A DNA stretch of 49,657 nucleotides, taken from Clostridium sp. 'White wine YQ' (lineage in GTDB: Bacteria > Bacillota > Clostridia > Clostridiales > Clostridiaceae). The position numbers and the translations under genes are program-made. The notes under the pieces are model-generated. The model saw only the letters and a list, made by a program, of their open reading frames with translations, did not search any database and had not been told where the DNA came from. This document shows positions 32,423-41,477 of this stretch, in pieces (position 1 is the stretch's first letter; each line of letters starts with the position of its first letter). The DNA is taken from assembly GCF_028728205.1 (NCBI RefSeq), contig NZ_JAQYUU010000013.1:1-49657 (forward strand), in the 5' to 3' direction.

Positions 32423-32460
32423 AACAAAAAAGTCCAATATTATAGTTGGACTTTTTTGTT
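32423..32460. terminator. bidirectional terminator
   Basis: AACAAAAAAGTCCAA (32423-32437) and TTGGACTTTTTTGTT (32446-32460) form a 15-bp perfect stem with an 8-nt loop; U-runs are built into the arms. Confidence 0.9.
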
Positions 32461-32637
32461 ATTGCAAAAGAATGCTAATAATGAAAGAAAAGCAAAGGAT
32501 TTTATAGTAAATAAAGATAAAAAGGTAATAAATGGTTAAGAGCAACCTATAATAACCAGTTAATGAGTTTGTTATGAGGTATAAATAAACTTATAATAGG
32601 TTTATTGAAATTATTAACGAAACAATGGGGGATTATT

Positions 32638-32823
32638 ATGGGGAGCTATAAAGCTAAAAATAGATATAATAGCGTGAGAGAGTTAATATACTTAATTATA
32701 ATATATATTCTTTTAACACTATTCATAATTATATTGGCTTATAATGTGTATAGTAATATTATAGGAAATACGAGTATATCATCAATTGTAAACTATCTAG
32801 CTAAATTGCTGAAAGGGATTTGA
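32638..32823 (+). CDS. small single-pass membrane protein
   Basis: This 61-residue protein has one transmembrane helix (YLIIIYILLTLFIIILAYNV) flanked by a basic N-terminus (YKAKNRYNSVRE) and an amphipathic tail. ATG 32638 follows TGGGGGA by about 6 nt; the longer frame from 32605 lacks a ribosome binding site. It is 63 nt upstream of the helicase gene and perhaps co-transcribed. Confidence 0.6.
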   Translation: MGSYKAKNRYNSVRELIYLIIIYILLTLFIIILAYNVYSNIIGNTSISSIVNYLAKLLKGI

Positions 32824-32886
32824 GGAATTTGATGTACATCTATAACTAAAGAAGAGTACTAATTTTGCGTAAAAGGGGGCTTAATT

Positions 32887-34680
32887 TTGAAAAAAAGTAA
32901 GGATAGAGAATTCAGAAGATTAAAAGACCAAATTATTCATATAGAAGAACTAGTAAAAAACTCAAACAATAATAGTCTAATGGAACAAGAAGTTACTTTA
33001 AGGAAAAAAATTAAGCAATTGAAATCAATGAAAGACAACGGCTTTAGAGGTTATAAAGATGTATATTATGATTACATGGAAATATATAAATATGTGTCAA
33101 AAAGAATAATAGAAGATTATAATAGAAAAAATGGAACGGACTTTAGCTTTGAAAAGACTGTAAGTGAAGATTATGATGGATTTATAAAGTCAGGAATATT
33201 AAGTGTTCTTTTAACTAAGCATATTCCGAGGATATTAGAAAGAGAATTTGATAAAGCTTTCCCGACGGATCCTAAAGATGAATATAAGGAAACTAGGAAA
33301 ATAAAGAGAAAGTTTTACTTGCACTTGGGTGAAACGAATACTGGTAAAACCTATAATGCATTACAATCTTTAAAAAATTCTACAAAAGGAGTATATCTTT
33401 CGCCACTCAGAATTTTAGCCTTGGAAAATTTCACAAGATTAAATATTGAAGGAGTCAAAACTAATCTAGTTACAGGTGAGGAAGAAGAAATTATTGATGG
33501 AGCAACCCATCTATCTTGTACTATTGAAAAGCTTAATATAGATGAAGAATATGATTTGGCAGTCATAGATGAAATTCAAATGATCGCTGATGATTTTAGG
33601 GGATTTGCTTGGACTAGAGCTATATTAGGAGTAAAGGCCAAAGAAGTTCATGTTTGTGGGGCATTAAATACAAAAGATATATTAATAAAAATAATTAAAT
33701 CCTGTGGTGATGAGTATGAATTTTATGAATATAAAAGAGATATACCACTAATCGTAGAAGACAAATCCTTTAAGCTTAAGAATGTTAAAGCTGGAGATGG
33801 GCTAGTAGTATTTTCTAAGAAGAAGGTCCTAGAGTTAGCTAAGTATTTAGTAGACAATGGGGTAAATGCTAGTGTTATTTATGGAGATTTGCCTCCAGAA
33901 GTTAGAAAGAAGCAATATCGGGCATTTATAGATGGTGATAATAAAGTGCTTGTAACTACTGATGCCATAGGAATGGGAGTAAATTTGCCACTAAAAAGAA
34001 TTGTATTTATGGATACAAGGAAATTTGATGGTAATCAAGTTAGAAATCTGACTTCTCAGGAAATAAAACAAATTGCAGGGAGAGCAGGAAGAAAAGGAAT
34101 ATATAATGAAGGGTATGTATCAGCGTATGGTGATAACATAGATTTTATTAGATATAATATCGAAACTAAAGATGAAGATATTTGGGAAGTAGTTTTAGGT
34201 CCAAGTGAGGCTATAATTAATATTAAAAATATACCACTTAAAGATAAACTTGCACTTTGGAGCATTAGAGACGTAGAAGGCAAGATCTATAGAAAGATGG
34301 ATATAAGCGAATATATAATTAAGCTAGAAAATATAAAATATTATAAGTTATCTCAAATGGATGAGTGGAAATTGATGAAGATTCCATTTGACGTTAGTGA
34401 AAGAGAACTTATGGTAACCTTTCTAAACTATATAGATGAAATATTTATAGGGAATAAGAAAGAACTAAGTAAGCCTAGAAATTTTATAAATGAATTAACA
34501 GATTGGGAATTATATTATCAAAAAGTTGGCATATATTATTCCTTCGGTAAGAATTTCAATATAGAAATAGATAATGAATGGATAAAAGAAGAAAGAATAA
34601 AAGTAGGTAATAGAATAAATAAGCTTTTAGGTGATATAAATAAAGATAATTATATAATTAAGATGGAAGAGAATCTATAA
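32887..34680 (+). CDS. Suv3-like superfamily 2 RNA helicase
   Basis: This 597-residue helicase has Walker A GETNTGKT (148-155), motif Ia YLSPLRILALE, motif II DEIQ (228-231), motif III-like HVCGA, motif V TTDAIGMGVNLP and motif VI QIAGRAGRKG. The GETNTGKT and DEIQ forms are the hallmark of the Suv3/mitochondrial degradosome helicase family, which unwinds RNA for decay. About 140 helical, charged residues precede the helicase core. The start is TTG 32887 with AAGGGGG 7 nt upstream. Suv3-like helicases occur in some Clostridia, but their partner nuclease is unclear. Confidence 0.88.
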   Translation: MKKSKDREFRRLKDQIIHIEELVKNSNNNSLMEQEVTLRKKIKQLKSMKDNGFRGYKDVYYDYMEIYKYVSKRIIEDYNRKNGTDFSFEKTVSEDYDGFIKSGILSVLLTKHIPRILEREFDKAFPTDPKDEYKETRKIKRKFYLHLGETNTGKTYNALQSLKNSTKGVYLSPLRILALENFTRLNIEGVKTNLVTGEEEEIIDGATHLSCTIEKLNIDEEYDLAVIDEIQMIADDFRGFAWTRAILGVKAKEVHVCGALNTKDILIKIIKSCGDEYEFYEYKRDIPLIVEDKSFKLKNVKAGDGLVVFSKKKVLELAKYLVDNGVNASVIYGDLPPEVRKKQYRAFIDGDNKVLVTTDAIGMGVNLPLKRIVFMDTRKFDGNQVRNLTSQEIKQIAGRAGRKGIYNEGYVSAYGDNIDFIRYNIETKDEDIWEVVLGPSEAIINIKNIPLKDKLALWSIRDVEGKIYRKMDISEYIIKLENIKYYKLSQMDEWKLMKIPFDVSERELMVTFLNYIDEIFIGNKKELSKPRNFINELTDWELYYQKVGIYYSFGKNFNIEIDNEWIKEERIKVGNRINKLLGDINKDNYIIKMEENL

Positions 34681-34704
34681 ATTAAGAGGTTGATTTATAA
34701 ATCA

Positions 34705-34748
34705 AGGAACCAGCATAACAGTTTTTTATTGTTAGGCTGGTTCTTTTA
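34705..34748 (+). terminator. Rho-independent terminator
   Basis: GAACCAGC (34707-34714) and GCTGGTTC (34736-34743), extended by TAACA/TGTTA with a mismatch between, are followed by TTTTATTT. Confidence 0.9.
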
Positions 34749-35019
34749 TTTAAAGAGTATTCATCTATTGACCCTATTATTACTTTCGAAGCACCTTCTT
34801 AAAGAATAAACATATATGTTGAAAATATAACAATAATTATGAAAAGCTAATAATGTTTTCAGAATATTGCAAAAGATAAATTACCAATATATTAATAAGT
34901 TAAATTTGATGATATTATATAATCAAAAAAGTTAAAATACATGGAAAAAGCTTTAAAAGAGTGAAAGTGGAATAAAGTGTTCAAAAGAAATCATTGATTA
35001 ATTATCAATTAGCATTATG

Positions 35020-35037
35020 TTGGCATAAATGTTGCTT
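35020..35037 (+). promoter_or_regulatory. sigma-54 promoter upstream of levR-type gene
   Basis: TTGGCATAAATGTTGCTT has GG (35022-35023) and GC (35034-35035) exactly 10 bp apart, the -24/-12 signature. It lies about 200 nt before the activator gene. Nearby dyads (ATTGAT...ATCAAT, about 34993-35010; GCATAA...TTATGC, 35052-35067) could bind the activator. The rest of the gap 34749-35245 has no gene. Confidence 0.75.
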
Positions 35038-35245
35038 GATTTTTTAGTGTGGCATAAATTGTTATGCAAATTATAGCACATGGTAAAATTATGAACAAGA
35101 AATGAACAAAAAGTTAATGCAAAAATCGTAAGAACTGATAAAATTATAGTACACCAAAAAAAAGTCGTAATTGGTCGAATATTATAGGTTAGAGGAGGGT
35201 TAATTTTAAGTTCCCTATAGATTATGAATAAAGGAGGGGTAATAA

Positions 35246-38176
35246 ATGAGGGAAATAAGCGAGATTATTAGCAGCGAGGATAAGAAAAATCCATATACAG
35301 ATCAAGAACTTGCTGATATGTTATCAATGCCTAGGATAAAAGTAATAAATGAAAGAAACAAACAAAATATTCCAGACTCAAGGGATAGAAGAAAAGATAT
35401 TTTACTCAAGGATTTGAAAGAAATATTATCATTAAGTCCCAATGTATCAGAAAGAAAATTAACAGAATTAATGATAGATAGAGGATACAAAATTTCAAGA
35501 AACATTATTTCCAGAGTATTAAAGGAATTCGAGGAGGATTTTCTTCCAAAGGAAAAAGAAATAAGTGAAATTGAGGAAAGTTTAGTTCCTAAAATGCATA
35601 CGCAAGATACAGGTTTCAACAAATTAATTGGGGCTAATGGAAGTTTAAAAAACAAAATAGATTTAGCTAAGGCGGCTATACTATATCCACCAAATGGACT
35701 CCATACATTAATTTATGGAGGAACAGGAGTAGGTAAGAGTGAGTTAGCTGAATGTATGTATGAGTTTGCAGTCAGTAATAATGTAAAGTCAAAAGATGCA
35801 CCATTTATAATTTTTAACTGCGCAGATTATGCTGAAAATCCTAACCTGTTAATTTCTCAATTGTTTGGTGTAGTTAAAGGTGCGTATACAGGTGCTAATG
35901 CTGATAGAGATGGATTGGTTGAAAAGGCTAACGGAGGAATATTGTTCTTAGATGAAATTCATAGACTTCCACCGGAAGGGCAGGAAATACTATTCTATTT
36001 AATAGATAAGGGCAAGTATAGAAGATTAGGGGAAACTAATACAGAAAGAAAAGTAAACGTTCTAATATTAGGAGCAACAACAGAAAACCCCGAATCAAAT
36101 CTATTATTAACATTTAGACGTAGAATTCCAATGCTTATAGAATTACCTAAATTAATAGATAGACCTCTATCAGAAAGATTAGAAATACTAATAATGTTTT
36201 TGGTAAGAGAGGCAAATAGAATTAATAAAAACCTTTTAGTTTGCAGAGATGTTTTAATGAGTCTTATGTTATATAACTGTCAAGGAAATATTGGACAATT
36301 AAAAAGTGATGTACAAGTAATATGTGCTAAAAGTTATGTTAAGTATATGTCTAAAAATACTGATGAGGTAGTTATAGATTTAGAGGATTTAAGTAATTTC
36401 ATTAAAAGCTCATTCTTAAAAGGTGGAACAGCTAATAAGACAGTAATGAATTTGGTTACAGATGATCTATATATTGATATTAAAAACATGGAAGGCTATA
36501 GAAATGAAATAAATCAATATGTAAATGAAAATGAAATCTATCAATATATAGAAAATGAATATCAGACTCTTGAAAAGCAGGGGCTTAAGGTAGAGGAAAT
36601 CGATGAAATACTTCATGAGAAGGTTGAAAATAAGCTTGGAAAGATAATGAATAATAAAAATATAGCAAAGCTTTTAAACATAAATGAGTTAAAAACAATA
36701 GTTAGACCAGAAGTTATAGATATAACTGAAGGAATACTTAAGATAGTAAGAGAGAAGTATCAGGTAATAAACAAGAGTTTCTTTATTGCACTTGCAATAC
36801 ACATTAACTTTACAATTGAAAGAATATTAACTGGCAAGAAAATCATCAAATCAAATATCAATAAGAATAGAAATGAACTGGTTCAAGAATTTGAAATAGC
36901 AGAAAAGATTAGAAAGATGATAGAAAAAGCAACAAAACTAAAAATTCCAGAAGACGAATGTGGATACATTGCTTTATATATTAAGAAATTCTGTTCAGAT
37001 GAGCTAATTTTAGAGCCTAAGGTAAGGGTAATAATAATTACTCATGGACACGTAGCTGAAGGTATGGCTGAAGTTGCAAACCAATTACTGGGTGTAGATG
37101 ATGCTATTGGTATTGAGATTGAACTAGATGAATCACCAGAAGATGCTTTAGAAAGAACTATAAAGGTAGTAAAGCAGGTGGATGAAGGAAAAGGATGTTT
37201 ATTGCTTGTTGACATGGGTTCACTTGGGGGATTCGCATCAGTAGTTCAAGAAGTGACAGGAATAAGAACAAAAACTATTGGAAGAGTGGATACGCTTATA
37301 GCATTAGAAGCTGTAAGAAAGGCATCAATTGAGGGAGATAATTTAGATAATATTGTTAAAGAATTAAATGAAGCAAAAATATATAAAGGAACCTTCAAAA
37401 ATGAGATTGCAAATAAAGAGTTCTTAAAGAATAAGAAAAAAGCATTGGTAACAGTTTGCTTAACTGGGCAAGGAAATGCCTTAAATATTAAAAAGTTTAT
37501 TGAGAATCATCTTGATAGAAAAAATACAGGAATAAAAATATTCCCAATAGGTTTTATAGATCAACATGATATAGAAGAGGAAGTAAGTAGACTATCTGAT
37601 GAATATGAAATAGTAGCAGTATGTGGAACCATTAATCCAAAAGTATCGAATGTACCATTTATTTCATATGAAAGCTTATTAAGTGGTACGGGAATTAGTA
37701 GAATTGAAAAATTAATGGATTTATATATTGAAGAAGAAAAAGAAGAAGAGAAGGCAGAAAGTTTAGTGGATTTAATTAATGAAGAACTTATCTATTTGGA
37801 TTTAGATGCATTATCTAAGGAAGATGTAATAGATACAATGACACAAGCACTAGAGAATAAAGGATATGTAAATGGGAAATTTGCATTAAGTATTTATAAA
37901 AGAGAAGCCATGGGAAGTGGAATATTTAATAATAAGGTAGCTATTCCACATGGATTGCCAGAGAATGTTATAAAACCTGCCATATCAATTGCAAAACTAA
38001 AAAATCCAATACAGTGGGATAAGGATGTAATGGTAGATTTAGTTTTTATGTTGGCACTTAAAGAAAATAACAGAGATGAAATAAGAAAATTATTTTCTAT
38101 GATTAGAGATGAAAACCTTTTAATAGAGCTAGGTTCAAAAGATTCGAATAAAGAAATAAAGAAAATGTTTTCATAA
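35246..38176 (+). CDS. LevR-family sigma-54-dependent PTS operon activator
   Basis: This 976-residue regulator has an N-terminal HTH-like segment (residues 1-100), a sigma-54 AAA+ domain with Walker A GGTGVGKS (158-165), GAYTGA (212-217, the sigma-54 contact loop) and Walker B GGILFLDEIH (230-239). A PRD domain (about 475-580, ALAIHINFTIERI) follows, then an EIIA-Man-like domain (THGH near 599), an EIIB-Gat-like domain (VCLTGQGNA near 738) and, instead of the usual second PRD, a type-2 EIIA-like end with AIPHG (His near 899). Phosphorylation by HPr and by the PTS would switch activity according to substrate and carbon status. Sigma-54 promoters lie both upstream and directly downstream. AAAGGAGGGG precedes the ATG. 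Confidence 0.93.
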   Translation: MREISEIISSEDKKNPYTDQELADMLSMPRIKVINERNKQNIPDSRDRRKDILLKDLKEILSLSPNVSERKLTELMIDRGYKISRNIISRVLKEFEEDFLPKEKEISEIEESLVPKMHTQDTGFNKLIGANGSLKNKIDLAKAAILYPPNGLHTLIYGGTGVGKSELAECMYEFAVSNNVKSKDAPFIIFNCADYAENPNLLISQLFGVVKGAYTGANADRDGLVEKANGGILFLDEIHRLPPEGQEILFYLIDKGKYRRLGETNTERKVNVLILGATTENPESNLLLTFRRRIPMLIELPKLIDRPLSERLEILIMFLVREANRINKNLLVCRDVLMSLMLYNCQGNIGQLKSDVQVICAKSYVKYMSKNTDEVVIDLEDLSNFIKSSFLKGGTANKTVMNLVTDDLYIDIKNMEGYRNEINQYVNENEIYQYIENEYQTLEKQGLKVEEIDEILHEKVENKLGKIMNNKNIAKLLNINELKTIVRPEVIDITEGILKIVREKYQVINKSFFIALAIHINFTIERILTGKKIIKSNINKNRNELVQEFEIAEKIRKMIEKATKLKIPEDECGYIALYIKKFCSDELILEPKVRVIIITHGHVAEGMAEVANQLLGVDDAIGIEIELDESPEDALERTIKVVKQVDEGKGCLLLVDMGSLGGFASVVQEVTGIRTKTIGRVDTLIALEAVRKASIEGDNLDNIVKELNEAKIYKGTFKNEIANKEFLKNKKKALVTVCLTGQGNALNIKKFIENHLDRKNTGIKIFPIGFIDQHDIEEEVSRLSDEYEIVAVCGTINPKVSNVPFISYESLLSGTGISRIEKLMDLYIEEEKEEEKAESLVDLINEELIYLDLDALSKEDVIDTMTQALENKGYVNGKFALSIYKREAMGSGIFNNKVAIPHGLPENVIKPAISIAKLKNPIQWDKDVMVDLVFMLALKENNRDEIRKLFSMIRDENLLIELGSKDSNKEIKKMFS

Positions 38177-38196
38177 AATCAAAAGATGCCAAAAAC

Positions 38197-38213
38197 TTGG
38201 CACGGAGATTGCT
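38197..38213 (+). promoter_or_regulatory. sigma-54 promoter of the PTS/polyol operon
   Basis: TTGGCACGGAGATTGCT matches the -24/-12 consensus almost perfectly, with GG (38199-38200) and GC (38211-38212) 10 bp apart, 21 nt after the activator gene. Transcription should start near 38224, leaving a leader of about 27 nt before the IIA gene. TGCCAA...TTGGCA forms a small dyad over the -24 element. Confidence 0.93.
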
Positions 38214-38250
38214 AAATAATATAGTGACTGGATTAGAAAGGAGAATAGAG

Positions 38251-38724
38251 ATGGAAATAAGCAATTATATTAAGAAAGAATTGATAAAACTAAATCTACC
38301 ATGTAAAAGCAGAAATGAAATGTTTCAGATGATGCATCAAGAAGCTTATAAGTATGGATACGTTGAAGAAGATTTCTTAGAAGGATTATTGTCAAGAGAA
38401 GAAGTTTTCCCAACAGGAATTAAATTATCTAACTACAGTGTAGCCATTCCTCATACTGAAGCAGAGTATGTTAAAAATCAATTTATATCAGTAGTTGTAC
38501 CAGAAAATCCAATAAGATTTAAGCAAATGGATGATGAGACATTGGAGACTGAAGTAAGTTTAATATTCATGTTGGGTTTAAATAAACCACATAGCCAATT
38601 AGAAGTATTAAAAGAATTAATGGGTTTAATTCAAAAGGAGGATGTTGTAAAGGAAATAATATCTGCAAAGGATGAGGAACAAGTAAAAGAATTATTATCT
38701 AACATCACTTTAGAAAACGTATAA
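38251..38724 (+). CDS. PTS sugar transporter subunit IIA (galactitol type)
   Basis: This 157-residue type-2 EIIA has its phospho-accepting histidine H68 in SVAIPHTEAEYV. It takes phosphate from HPr and passes it to IIB. The ATG at 38251 is fixed by AAAGGAG 7 nt upstream; an open frame beginning at 38197 runs through the sigma-54 promoter and is not coding. First gene of the operon, 24 nt before IIB. Confidence 0.95.
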   Translation: MEISNYIKKELIKLNLPCKSRNEMFQMMHQEAYKYGYVEEDFLEGLLSREEVFPTGIKLSNYSVAIPHTEAEYVKNQFISVVVPENPIRFKQMDDETLETEVSLIFMLGLNKPHSQLEVLKELMGLIQKEDVVKEIISAKDEEQVKELLSNITLENV

Positions 38725-38748
38725 ATAAAATTTTAGGAGGAATTAATT

Positions 38749-39027
38749 ATGAAAAAACGTATTTTAGTAGCTTGTGGAGCAGGTATTGCAACTTCAACAG
38801 TGGTTTGTGACAGAGTAGAAAGATTAGTAAAAGAAAATAAAATTGATGCAGAAGTAAGACAATGTAAAATAGCTGAAGTAGCAGCACTACAAGATCAGGC
38901 AGATTTAATAGTTTCAACTACAATTTTACCAACAACTTATAGTATTCCAGCTATTAAAGCAACAGCATATATAACTGGAATCGGTACTGAAAAGTTAGAT
39001 CAACAAATATTGGATCAACTAAAGTAA
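38749..39027 (+). CDS. PTS sugar transporter subunit IIB (galactitol type)
   Basis: This 92-residue GatB-like protein has the phosphocysteine C9 in ILVACGAGIATST. It relays phosphate from IIA to the sugar alcohol during uptake by IIC. It matches the normal family length. AGGAGGA is the ribosome binding site. Confidence 0.96.
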   Translation: MKKRILVACGAGIATSTVVCDRVERLVKENKIDAEVRQCKIAEVAALQDQADLIVSTTILPTTYSIPAIKATAYITGIGTEKLDQQILDQLK

Positions 39028-39032
39028 AACGA

Positions 39033-39075
39033 TTTAAATCTGTCTTTTTATATAAAAGTAGAAAGACAGTTTAAA
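39033..39075 (+). other. intercistronic stem-loop between IIB and IIC
   Basis: TTTAAA-T-CTGTCTTT (39033-39047) pairs with AAAGACAG-TTTAAA (39062-39075), a 14-bp stem with one bulged T. No U-tract follows, so it is more likely an mRNA processing or stability element, or a weak attenuator, than a terminator. Confidence 0.65.
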
Positions 39076-39107
39076 TAAAATAATAAAAATTTAGGAGGTA
39101 AATTATA

Positions 39108-40379
39108 ATGGATAAACTTATGGGAATTGTTCAGTACATTTTAGGAATCGGACCAACGGCAATATTGCCAATCGCAATCTTAATTATCGGATTAATATTT
39201 GGAACAGGTTTCAAAAAAGCATTTAAATCAGGAATAATAATTGGTATTGGTTTCGTAGGAATTAATTTAGTAGCTGGACTTTTAACAGGAACATTAGGAC
39301 CTGTAGCTCAAGACATGGTTGCAAGATTTGGCTTGAACCTAACAGTAATAGATGCTGGATGGCCAGCAGCAGCGGCAGCAGCTTGGGCTTCACCAGTAGC
39401 AGCTATTCTTATACCAATATGTTTAGTAGTAAACTTAATAATGATTTTCTTTAAACTTACAAATACTCTTGATATTGATATCTGGAACTATTGGCACTTT
39501 GTTGCAGCAGGAGCAACTGGATATATAGTAACTGGTAGCTGGTGGTTTGCAATACTTTGTGCAGTATTATATGAAATTATTGTTTTAGTTGTAGCAGATA
39601 AAACTGCACCAATGGTTAGAGATTTCTATGAACTTGAAGGTATATCACTTCCAACTGGATCTACTGCAGCTTTTGCACCTTTAGGATACTTAATTGGAAA
39701 AGTAGTAGAAAAAATACCTGGAATAAACAAATTACATGCTGATCCTGAATCAATTCAAAAGAGATTTGGTATATTCGGAGAACCTATGATGATGGGTTTA
39801 ATATTAGGATGTATACTTGGAGCACTTGCAGGTCAAGATGGTGGAGCAATATTCAAAACAGGTATATCAATGGCAGCAGTTATGCTTTTAATGCCAAGAA
39901 TGGTAAAGATATTAATGGAAGGTTTAATTCCTATATCAGAAGCAGTTAAAAATATGCTTCAAAAGAAGTATGCAGGAAGAGAATTATATATCGGTATAGA
40001 TGCAGCTGTATCAGTTGGTCATCCATCAGTTATGGCTACAGCATTAATACTAGTTCCTATTACTCTATTATTAGCAGTTGTATTACCAGGAAATAAAGTA
40101 TTACCTTTCGGAGATTTAGCAACTATACCTTTCTATATGGCATTTATCGTTGGATTTAGAAAAGGAAACATTGTTCACTCTGTAATTACAGGAACTATAT
40201 TGATAGCTATATCATTATTTATGGCAACTAACTTTGCAGATGTTCACACTTCAATGATGGCAAATGCAAACTTCCATATGCCAAACGGAGCAACTCAAAT
40301 TTCAAGTTTAGATATGGGTGGTAACTTATTTAACTGGTTAATATTAAAATTTGCTGAAGTAGCTAAGGCTATATTCTAG
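39108..40379 (+). CDS. PTS transporter subunit IIC (galactitol family)
   Basis: This 423-residue polytopic membrane protein belongs to the Gat family of EIIC permeases, with a glycine-rich start (YILGIGPTAILPIAILIIGL), GFVGINLV, ASPVAAILIPICL and GLILGCILGALAG. It transports a hexitol or pentitol and phosphorylates it with IIB. Family membership does not define the substrate; the downstream genes point to a pentitol. The leader AAAATAATAAAAATTTAGGAGG is repeated almost exactly before the next gene. Confidence 0.95.
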   Translation: MDKLMGIVQYILGIGPTAILPIAILIIGLIFGTGFKKAFKSGIIIGIGFVGINLVAGLLTGTLGPVAQDMVARFGLNLTVIDAGWPAAAAAAWASPVAAILIPICLVVNLIMIFFKLTNTLDIDIWNYWHFVAAGATGYIVTGSWWFAILCAVLYEIIVLVVADKTAPMVRDFYELEGISLPTGSTAAFAPLGYLIGKVVEKIPGINKLHADPESIQKRFGIFGEPMMMGLILGCILGALAGQDGGAIFKTGISMAAVMLLMPRMVKILMEGLIPISEAVKNMLQKKYAGRELYIGIDAAVSVGHPSVMATALILVPITLLLAVVLPGNKVLPFGDLATIPFYMAFIVGFRKGNIVHSVITGTILIAISLFMATNFADVHTSMMANANFHMPNGATQISSLDMGGNLFNWLILKFAEVAKAIF

Positions 40380-40423
40380 GATTTTAAATATATAAAATAA
40401 TAAAAATTTAGGAGGAGGAAATT

Positions 40424-41464
40424 ATGAAGGCAGCAGTATTGCACTCAGTAGGAGATATAAGGTATGAAGACATTGACATAAAGCCTTATGGAGATGATGA
40501 AGTTAAAATAAAGGTTATGGCGGCAGGAATATGCGGGTCAGATCCTCCAAGAGCACTAAAGAGTTGGAAATATCCTCTACCTGCAATCTTAGGACATGAG
40601 TTCTCAGGATATGTAGTGGAAAAGGGTAAGAATGTTACAAATGTTGAAGTTGGCGATAGAGTAGTCGCAATTCCATTCGAGCCTTGTTATGAATGTGAAT
40701 ATTGTAAAAAAGGACATTTCTCACTTTGTGAAAATCATGGTATGTTAGGAGCTCAATCTTTTGGAGGCTTTGCTGAATACGCTAATGTTAAGGCAGCAAA
40801 TGTATTAAAGATTGGTGACATTGATTATGAAGAAGCAGCTATGATAGAGCCACTAGCAGTAGCACTACATGGAGTACTTAATATTAAACCTCAACTAGGT
40901 GATGTAGTTGCAGTATTAGGGGCAGGTACAATAGGACAACTTACAATACAATGGCTTAAGGTTACAGGAGTTGAAAAGATTATTGCAGTAGATATTTCAG
41001 ATAAAAAGATATCAGAAGCAATCAGTTTAGGTGCAGATATTGGAATAAATGCATTAAAAGAAAATCCTGTAGATAAAATATTAGAATTAACTAATGGTTT
41101 AGGAGTAGATATTTGTATTGAGAGTGCAGGTTCTAAAATCACTCAAGAACAATGTTTACTAGTAACAAAGAAAAAAGGAAAAATAGGATTTCAAGGCATT
41201 GGACATGCTGGTATAGAATTATCAGAAAAAGCTTTTGAAGGAATATTTAGAAAAGAATTGACATTACAAGGTTTCTGGAATTCATATTCAGCTCCATTCC
41301 CAGGTCAAGAATGGGTTAAGAGTATAGAATATGTAAAACAAAAGAAAATAAAACTTAAAGAGCTTATTTCACATAGATTCTCTTTAGAAGATACAGCAAA
41401 AGCTTTTGAAATGATTAAAGAAAGAAAAGAAGAATATAACAAGATAATGATAGTACAAAGCTAA
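40424..41464 (+). CDS. zinc-dependent polyol-phosphate dehydrogenase (GatD-like)
   Basis: This 346-residue medium-chain dehydrogenase has the catalytic zinc residues C in GICGSDPPR and HE in LGHEFSGYV, four structural-zinc cysteines in CYECEYCKKGHFSLC, and the NAD-binding VLGAGTIGQL. GICGSDPPRALKSWKYPLPA resembles galactitol-1-phosphate 5-dehydrogenase. In this operon it would oxidise the imported polyol phosphate to the ketose phosphate, probably a pentulose 5-phosphate. Confidence 0.88.
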   Translation: MKAAVLHSVGDIRYEDIDIKPYGDDEVKIKVMAAGICGSDPPRALKSWKYPLPAILGHEFSGYVVEKGKNVTNVEVGDRVVAIPFEPCYECEYCKKGHFSLCENHGMLGAQSFGGFAEYANVKAANVLKIGDIDYEEAAMIEPLAVALHGVLNIKPQLGDVVAVLGAGTIGQLTIQWLKVTGVEKIIAVDISDKKISEAISLGADIGINALKENPVDKILELTNGLGVDICIESAGSKITQEQCLLVTKKKGKIGFQGIGHAGIELSEKAFEGIFRKELTLQGFWNSYSAPFPGQEWVKSIEYVKQKKIKLKELISHRFSLEDTAKAFEMIKERKEEYNKIMIVQS

Positions 41465-41477
41465 AGGGGGAATTAAA

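Noticed and set aside
38197..38250. N-terminal extension of the IIA protein
   Set aside because: This stretch is the sigma-54 promoter and leader; AAAGGAG and ATG 38251 give the normal family start.
40424..41464. A complete galactitol catabolic pathway
   Set aside because: The dehydrogenase and PTS resemble Gat proteins, but no tagatose-6-phosphate kinase or tagatose-bisphosphate aldolase is present in the operon.
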